From Cylicocyclus nassatus (lineage: Eukaryota; Nematoda; Chromadorea; Rhabditida; Strongylidae): a DNA stretch of 64,000 nucleotides. The stretch lies in assembly GCA_958299035.1 (NCBI GenBank), contig CATQJL010000305.1:60404486-60468485 (forward strand), read 5' to 3'. The position numbers and the translations under genes are program-made. Numbering within the stretch: position 1 is the first letter of the stretch; every line of letters starts with the position of its first letter. Positions 58,625 to 64,000 of this stretch are shown here, piece by piece. The notes beneath the pieces were generated by a model that was given only the letters and a program-made list of their open reading frames with translations, was not told where the DNA came from and searched no databases.

Positions 58625-61600
58625 AGCTGTAAAAATTTGGTCTATTTTATACTGGAGCAGCTTATGAAAGATCTTGAAGAGAAGGTGATAAATGATGCTA
58701 ATACCGGACATTTTCTAATGTAAAAATGCACATTCAGGAGCGCGTTTTTGAGACGTATAAAGTAGCCAGTGGTTCAAATCTTCAATTTAGAACCAAATCA
58801 ATCATGGATTTTATTGAATTTGAAATGCATCGGGTGATTAGGTAAGTAATCATTTTTACAATTAGACGTTAACCGAACACAAAAAAGACATTCCACTGAA
58901 TGCATCTTTGGTTTCGGTTTAACAGATCAACAGAATGGTTTACATCAAAGGAAATTTTCGTATTTTTTGTTAACTCAAGCCGAACCTGAGCCTTGTTTAG
59001 GGTTCCTTTGCATCAGATCTATGCTGTTGACTCAGCTCTCTGCGAACTTGTATGCAATGCATTTTTTGCCAGGACCAAATGTTGGAAACGTGAAGATTTC
59101 AGCAACAAGTGAGATATAGACTGCGTGGCGCAAAATAAAAATATCAGTAATTTCAGATCCGTTCAGGGTTACGATATTGACTTATGGCCAAAATGCAAGT
59201 ACCACTTCTATGCCGGCATGCTATGCATGTATGCTTGTGTGGTAATGGAAGAATTATTTGAAGGAGTTCACGATGACAACATGGCGAAAATTTACCAGGA
59301 AAACAGAAGGTGACTTTGCTCAACTGTGATTTTAGTTTAAAAGCAAATTGTTTCAGCATTTTCGAGCAACGCTGCATCAGTTTGTTAAACGACGTTTTCC
59401 GCGAGAATGCAACCATTGCTTTAAACGTACTCGAAATTGATTATGAGCAAATTTTCAAGATAGGCGAAGAGAAATTCCACGAACATTTTCAAAAGTCAGA
59501 GCTGCTCTGCACACGCCATCTACTTGCAAAGACATGCTGGGGAGGATGTTGTCGAGGTATCTTCTTTTCTAAATTCGTATTTTGCTACCATTACACTGGA
59601 TCGAGTTTATGATCACTCTCAGTTAGGACTAACTGGAATGCACGGACAGAAGAAGCTTCGATCGAGCTGATGGCTATTGCCTATCGAGCGAAAGCAATGG
59701 TAAGTCTCGACATAGCCATTTTTTGCGTCATCGTTGATGTGTTAAATATAAAAGTATAAGTTCCATGATAATATTTTACTATATAAAACTCACTAAAGCC
59801 AAAACTGTAGGATTTCGCCATCATGCAGAGCCTATGTTTAGCTCTCTCGCTATCTTATCATGGGGTTTTACTCCGTAGTACATAATTAAGCGCTTACAGT
59901 ACAGCTTCTTCCTAGCAACAACAATTTTCATTCGAGGGGAGGGGTGTGGATAGGAGGGACTGTCGACACGCCGATAATTTTTTTTAATAACAAAAATTTG
60001 AATACTCTCAAATCTTCAAGCAAAATATTGTCACTAGTACAATTTTACAACTCATGTATTAGGTTGGTACAAAAGTTCTTTCGCACCAAATTCAAAAATT
60101 CATAACTCGTTGAATTCTCAACGAATCTGCAAGATGTAAATTTCGCATGAGAGAAGAACTCATGCTCTTTGCATGGGTACTTGAACTTCGCTATCGAGAA
60201 CAGATAAAGGAGATAGAAGCTCAAAACTAAAATCACGCAGAATTTGAATTTTTCGTGTAGGGTCATAAAAAATCGGAAACTTGCAACAAAAATCAAAGCA
60301 GTCAGTATTGTAGGCTCTTTCACAAGCTCTTTCCGACAGTGCAAAATTTGCGCCGATTGAGCGTCCCTGTGAAAAGTTATGAATTCCCTGAAAAATGCCA
60401 AAATAAATCAAATTCGCCGTTTTGCATTGCTTGCTCGAAAATCGTAACTTTTCGTAGAGACGCTCAATCGGCGCAAACTTTGCACTGTTGGAAAGAGCTT
60501 GTGAAAGAGCTTACAATACTGGCTGCTCCGATTTTTGCTGCAAGTTTCCGATTTTTTATGACCCTACACGAAAAATTCAAACTTTGAGCGATTTTGGTTT
60601 TGAGCTTTTATCTCCTTCATTTGTACACATTAACGAACATTTCAAGTACAGTTGCAAAGAGCATGAGTTCCTCTCCTATATAAATTTAGATCTTGTAAAT
60701 TAGTTGAGAGTTCAACGAATTATGAATTTTTGAACTTGGTGTGATAAAGAAAACGGTTTGATACACAGAACTATAATAATCTAATACCACTCGGCAAGAA
60801 AAACACCAAAATCCTCACGGACACAAAAACAAAAGCAAAAAAACAAAAACACAGAGACCCTCAAGCTTCCTCAACCAAACTGTACTTCATAATATCAAAG
60901 GAAAACAATGACGACCAAGATAAATGTAACAAAAATAACATTCAAAACTAACACTATTCAAATAAATGTGTTTACAGAAGATAGCATGAAGATAATGTTT
61001 GCGAAAGTAAATCTTGCATTTCATACTTGCAAGTCATGAGCTCAATTAGTATCAAAATGGCACATCAAATTTCTTTCTTGTCTAAATGAAAACAGTGTAG
61101 CTTTTACCGTTTGAAACTACACAAAGAGATATTGACAATATCTAAAGGGAAAAATGAAGCTACCAACACCAAGCCAGCCAAACAACCAATTTGACTCTCG
61201 ACTCGCCGGTTAAATTCATTTTTTGAAACGGATTCCAAAGCCATCTACCGCAGCTGGCGTCTGAATCACTTGCTCGCACAATGGTTAGTGCTAAAGTGAA
61301 ATTGCAAGGAAAGGAATACTCCAACAGGAAAATCGTAGCACTACTGCTTGTTTTTCCTATCGTTGGCAGCATTTTTAGATAGTCTCCATTGACGTGGGAG
61401 GAGCGAGACCACTCCCTCCTCGGGCCTCGTTCTGAAGCAACAAAAAAAATCAAGTTATGGATTAATTCGTTAATGGGATGTTTGCAGAACTTTCTCGCAC
61501 ACAATTGTTGCCAGAGTTTGATTGAAAGACGATGGCATGGAAGGTTACGACTGAGTCCGGTTAGTTTGATATATGATTACTCAGATAAATAAGATTTGGC

Positions 61601-62802
61601 AAAGCCTGTTACTGGTACGCACTTTTCATCATGTTTCTCCATGAGGAAAATACTTGCAAATGTCTAGGTATTGACCATATATTTTCACTTTAAAATGAAT
61701 AGAACAATAATTCCATCTTGCATCTGCCATTTTTCTTTTGATTTAGGCACCCTCATAAAGTAAAAAGTCAAGTATCGCAGTTGCGGTTGGTCAACATAGG
61801 TCTTTCACTCTTCTATTTCAGACGCGGACGCTTATCAGTTACCTTTTCCCGGGCTTTATTTACATGGAGTTCGCCTTAAGAAAAGCGAGAGGGCCCAAAG
61901 TCAAGAAGAGTATTCCTGTGGAAGAAACTGAAAAAATTACCGTGGAGGACGACGGACACACAGAGTATGCCAAAAAATGGCTCCCAAATGCTAATCAACC
62001 AGCACCCCCGATGATCATTGATCACGATGATGAGTCGCTGACTGCATTTGGTGCTTCAACGCCAGGATCTCTAGAGTTGAATTATCTAATGGAAAAGTGT
62101 ATAGATGACGTCTCGCCTGCAAACGCAAAGGGCGCAAAATATGTAATGAGATGTGCACCAAGATTTCCTGTTAGAGAAGACGATCTTGCTGCAATCCGAC
62201 ATACTTCCTCTCCTACGCCCATAGTCATGGAAAGAATAGATCAGTCGACAGTAATACCTAAAGAGGAGTCGGCAGAGGAAAATGATGCAATGCAATTGAG
62301 GCCCACAGGTGATATTTGCCACACAAAGAAAAGGAGATTTTTGTTACGACCTATATTCAAATTCTATACTACAACAAAAGCGAAATTTGCCTTACATGTA
62401 GTAAGTCACTTTCATTGGGCCTTTTCCATGACTTGAAAAACAGTTTTCAGATTTTTCGCGTGGTTTATGTATTGTTGTACAGCTGGATTCTACTTGCCAA
62501 ACCACGGCAAAGATCTCCAAAACCATGCTTATCGATTTATTGGCCAGAGCTGATTGTGGCACTTGTTCAATTATCGCAACTATGTGACAGCGTTGCAGCT
62601 ATCAGAGAGCAGGTAACATTCTCTCACTTCATATATTTCAAAAACGACAAGAATAGCAAGCGTAGCGGCAGCGATAGCGTGCTTCTGGCTGGTATGAACA
62701 CATCGATTAGTACTAAGTAGTTTATCCATAAGACATCAATATTGACAGGAAGCAGTATATGAACAGTCAGCAAAGGAGGTGATCAGGGAGGAGTTTGAGC
62801 AG
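58625..62802 (+). CDS. TRPM-family cation channel, partial, nine exons seen
   Basis: Exons at 58625-58684, 58738-58841, 59157-59309, 59357-59556, 59623-59699, 61488-61559, 61822-62400, 62451-62612 and 62749-62802. The first exon's 5' edge is approximate. All junctions are GT-AG and phases agree from exon to exon. NFLAHNCCQSLIERRWHGRL matches the TRPM pre-S1 signature (FxAHxCxQxLL plus WMGxL). It is followed by S1 (ISYLFPGLFIYMEF), a loop of about 140 residues rich in Asp/Glu and Pro, then FYTTTKAKF and S2 (FRVVYVLLYSWILL). S3-S6 and the pore are outside the window or beyond the last exon found; N-terminal exons are also missing. TRPM channels conduct cations across the plasma or organelle membrane. 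The subtype is unknown. Confidence 0.85.
60056..60745. mobile_element. Mariner-like fold-back inside a TRPM intron
   Basis: The left end TTAGGTTGGTACAAAAGTTC lies at 60059. The sequence folds onto itself about 60400, with AGAGCTTGTGAAAGAGC and GCGCCGATTGAGCGT-type segments pairing. The right end has decayed. It sits in the 1.8-kb intron 59700-61487, by far the longest of the gene. No transposase. Confidence 0.75.
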
Positions 62803-63538
62803 GTAAATCGAAAGTAGCGCTGGATCGGGACAGCATCAGGCAGAGTCGTAGAGGGGTACTGTAGAGGCGACCAGTCGGTGTCAGGGCGAAGGAGCAACTC
62901 CTCGAGGCTTTGCATCGTCGGTCACGCCCTAAACATATAAATTATGTCTTCTGACATTCCATCGGAGATGCTAAAGGAGATGCTTACAATCAAGAGTATA
63001 ACAGCAGTTCTAAGTTCATCGCCCAAATTTCGAATCAGCGATCTCGAAATTGTGGCAAGTCCAAAAATATGTGCTGTCCCTTTGTTACTGTTTATGGTGT
63101 CAATATTTTGCGCCATAACTTATGCGTGAGCAACATCGCCTGTAACCCCGGCTATTTCGCGCAATCAACTTACTGGCGTGGCAAATTTCATCGCAATATC
63201 TCGGCACCGAAAGCAGAGTATATTGAGCGGAAAATCTACTGAACTGTTGCTTTTGATCAAAAATCTCATTCAATCTCATTCAATCTCAAAAAATCTCAAA
63301 ATCTCAAAATTTGCTTACTTACATCTGGGAAAATGAGGCTTGACATGCTCAAACCAATCATTTTGCCGTGAAGTAGTCAGGGGATGGTAAAGCTCATTTT
63401 AATCTCAATGTCGGAAAGATGCGGGCAATTCGTTTCAAAGCCCTTTTTGCGCAGGAGAAGCTCAAAAGCGTAAGTATAAGAAGTTTCTCCTTAGCTAAAC
63501 TGGAGTCCCGAGTGAAACCAGGACCGCCGGCTAGTATA
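62803..63538. other. Intron or downstream sequence; no exon recognised
   Basis: 62803-62945 has a composition like the tail of a non-LTR element. The open frames at 62922-63129 on both strands are not supported by family or splicing. An AATCTCA short tandem lies at 63262-63308. Confidence 0.35.
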
Positions 63539-64000
63539 TTAGGTTGTACCGAAAGTTCTGTCGTTTCATGTTTGAAAATTTGTAACTTTGCGCTGTTTCA
63601 ACGGATTTGCTTGCCTGTAATTTTGTTAAAAAGATAAGTCTTTCTCTTTCAAACGCTATTTTGCGGAGCTTCTGTTTCACATTAAGTGCGGAGATAAAAA
63701 TGGAAAACCAAGACCGAGTAAACTTTGTCCATTTTAAGTTAGGTCACCAAAAATCTGGAATGCTGCAGAAAAATCTGAAATCGTCAGTACATATGTTTTT
63801 TGACCTACCCTTTGCATCTGTGAAAAAATTGTGCTGTTTGGACGTCTCTGTGTGAGAAGTTATGATTTTCGCGAAAATTGACAAATTAATTAATTTTGGC
63901 GTTTTCCATAGTAAACTCGATAATCATAACTTCTCACACAGAGACGTCCAAACAGCACAATTTTTTCACAGATGCAAAGGGTAGGTCAAAAAACATATAT
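63539..64000. mobile_element. Mariner-like fold-back, cut by the window end
   Basis: TTAGGTTGTACCGAAAGTTC at 63539 begins a palindrome centred near 63895 (CATAACTTCTCACACAGAGA pairs with TCTCTGTGTGAGAAGTTATG). Only part of the right arm is inside the window. A diverged relative is at 20700-21180. Confidence 0.8.

Noticed and set aside
63419..63480. Possible next TRPM exon ending at a GTAAGT
   Set aside because: Neither frame resembles S3 or S4 of a TRPM channel and the acceptor side gives no consistent phase.

Overview
The window looks like nuclear DNA of a nematode, most likely a strongylid (clade V) worm such as a hookworm. The evidence is a five-exon cuticle collagen, a TRPM-type channel cut into short phase-consistent exons with small introns, a nematode-style FER-like SH2 kinase fragment, and two small secreted TIMP/netrin-fold proteins of the kind abundant in hookworm secretions. 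Several starts also have a splice acceptor just upstream of the ATG, as expected for trans-spliced mRNAs. The genus is inferred from these families, not proven.

Layout. 0-5 kb: fold-back repeats, an isolated SH2/kinase exon pair (minus) and two weak candidate exons. 5-12 kb: almost entirely repeats, including tRNA-headed elements, a TACGGTA-rich tandem family and a 260-bp MITE. 13-16 kb: a dead piggyBac transposase, a PIF/Harbinger-like MITE, a 720-bp palindrome and a hAT-like MITE with a visible 8-bp target duplication. 17-25 kb: repeats, a microsatellite, a decayed tRNA-Gly and two orphan candidate exons. 25.6-30.3 kb: an old fold-back element split by later insertions, two of them palindromic mariner-like elements of about 935 bp. 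31-35 kb: TIMP-like gene A among TTAA-flanked and TA-flanked MITEs. 38-45 kb: a tRNA-headed repeat with a nested MITE, a candidate secreted peptide gene and a Tc1/mariner-like MITE. 46-50 kb: TIMP-like gene B, a LINE fragment and an intact tRNA-Pro(CGG). 52-55 kb: nested MITEs, then the complete cuticle collagen. 56-64 kb: a mariner-like fold-back, then a TRPM gene on the plus strand that runs from its pre-S1 region through S2 and leaves the window; its largest intron holds a fold-back.

The best genes are TIMP-like A and B (minus), the collagen (minus), the TRPM fragment (plus) and tRNA-Pro. Both TIMP-like genes have four exons with identical intron phases and the six-cysteine pattern of a TIMP N-domain, so they are paralogues. 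No operon is evident. Most of the window is non-autonomous DNA-transposon material, and the only transposase recognised is broken. All exon models were built by hand from splice signals, reading frame and family resemblance; no database search was run.
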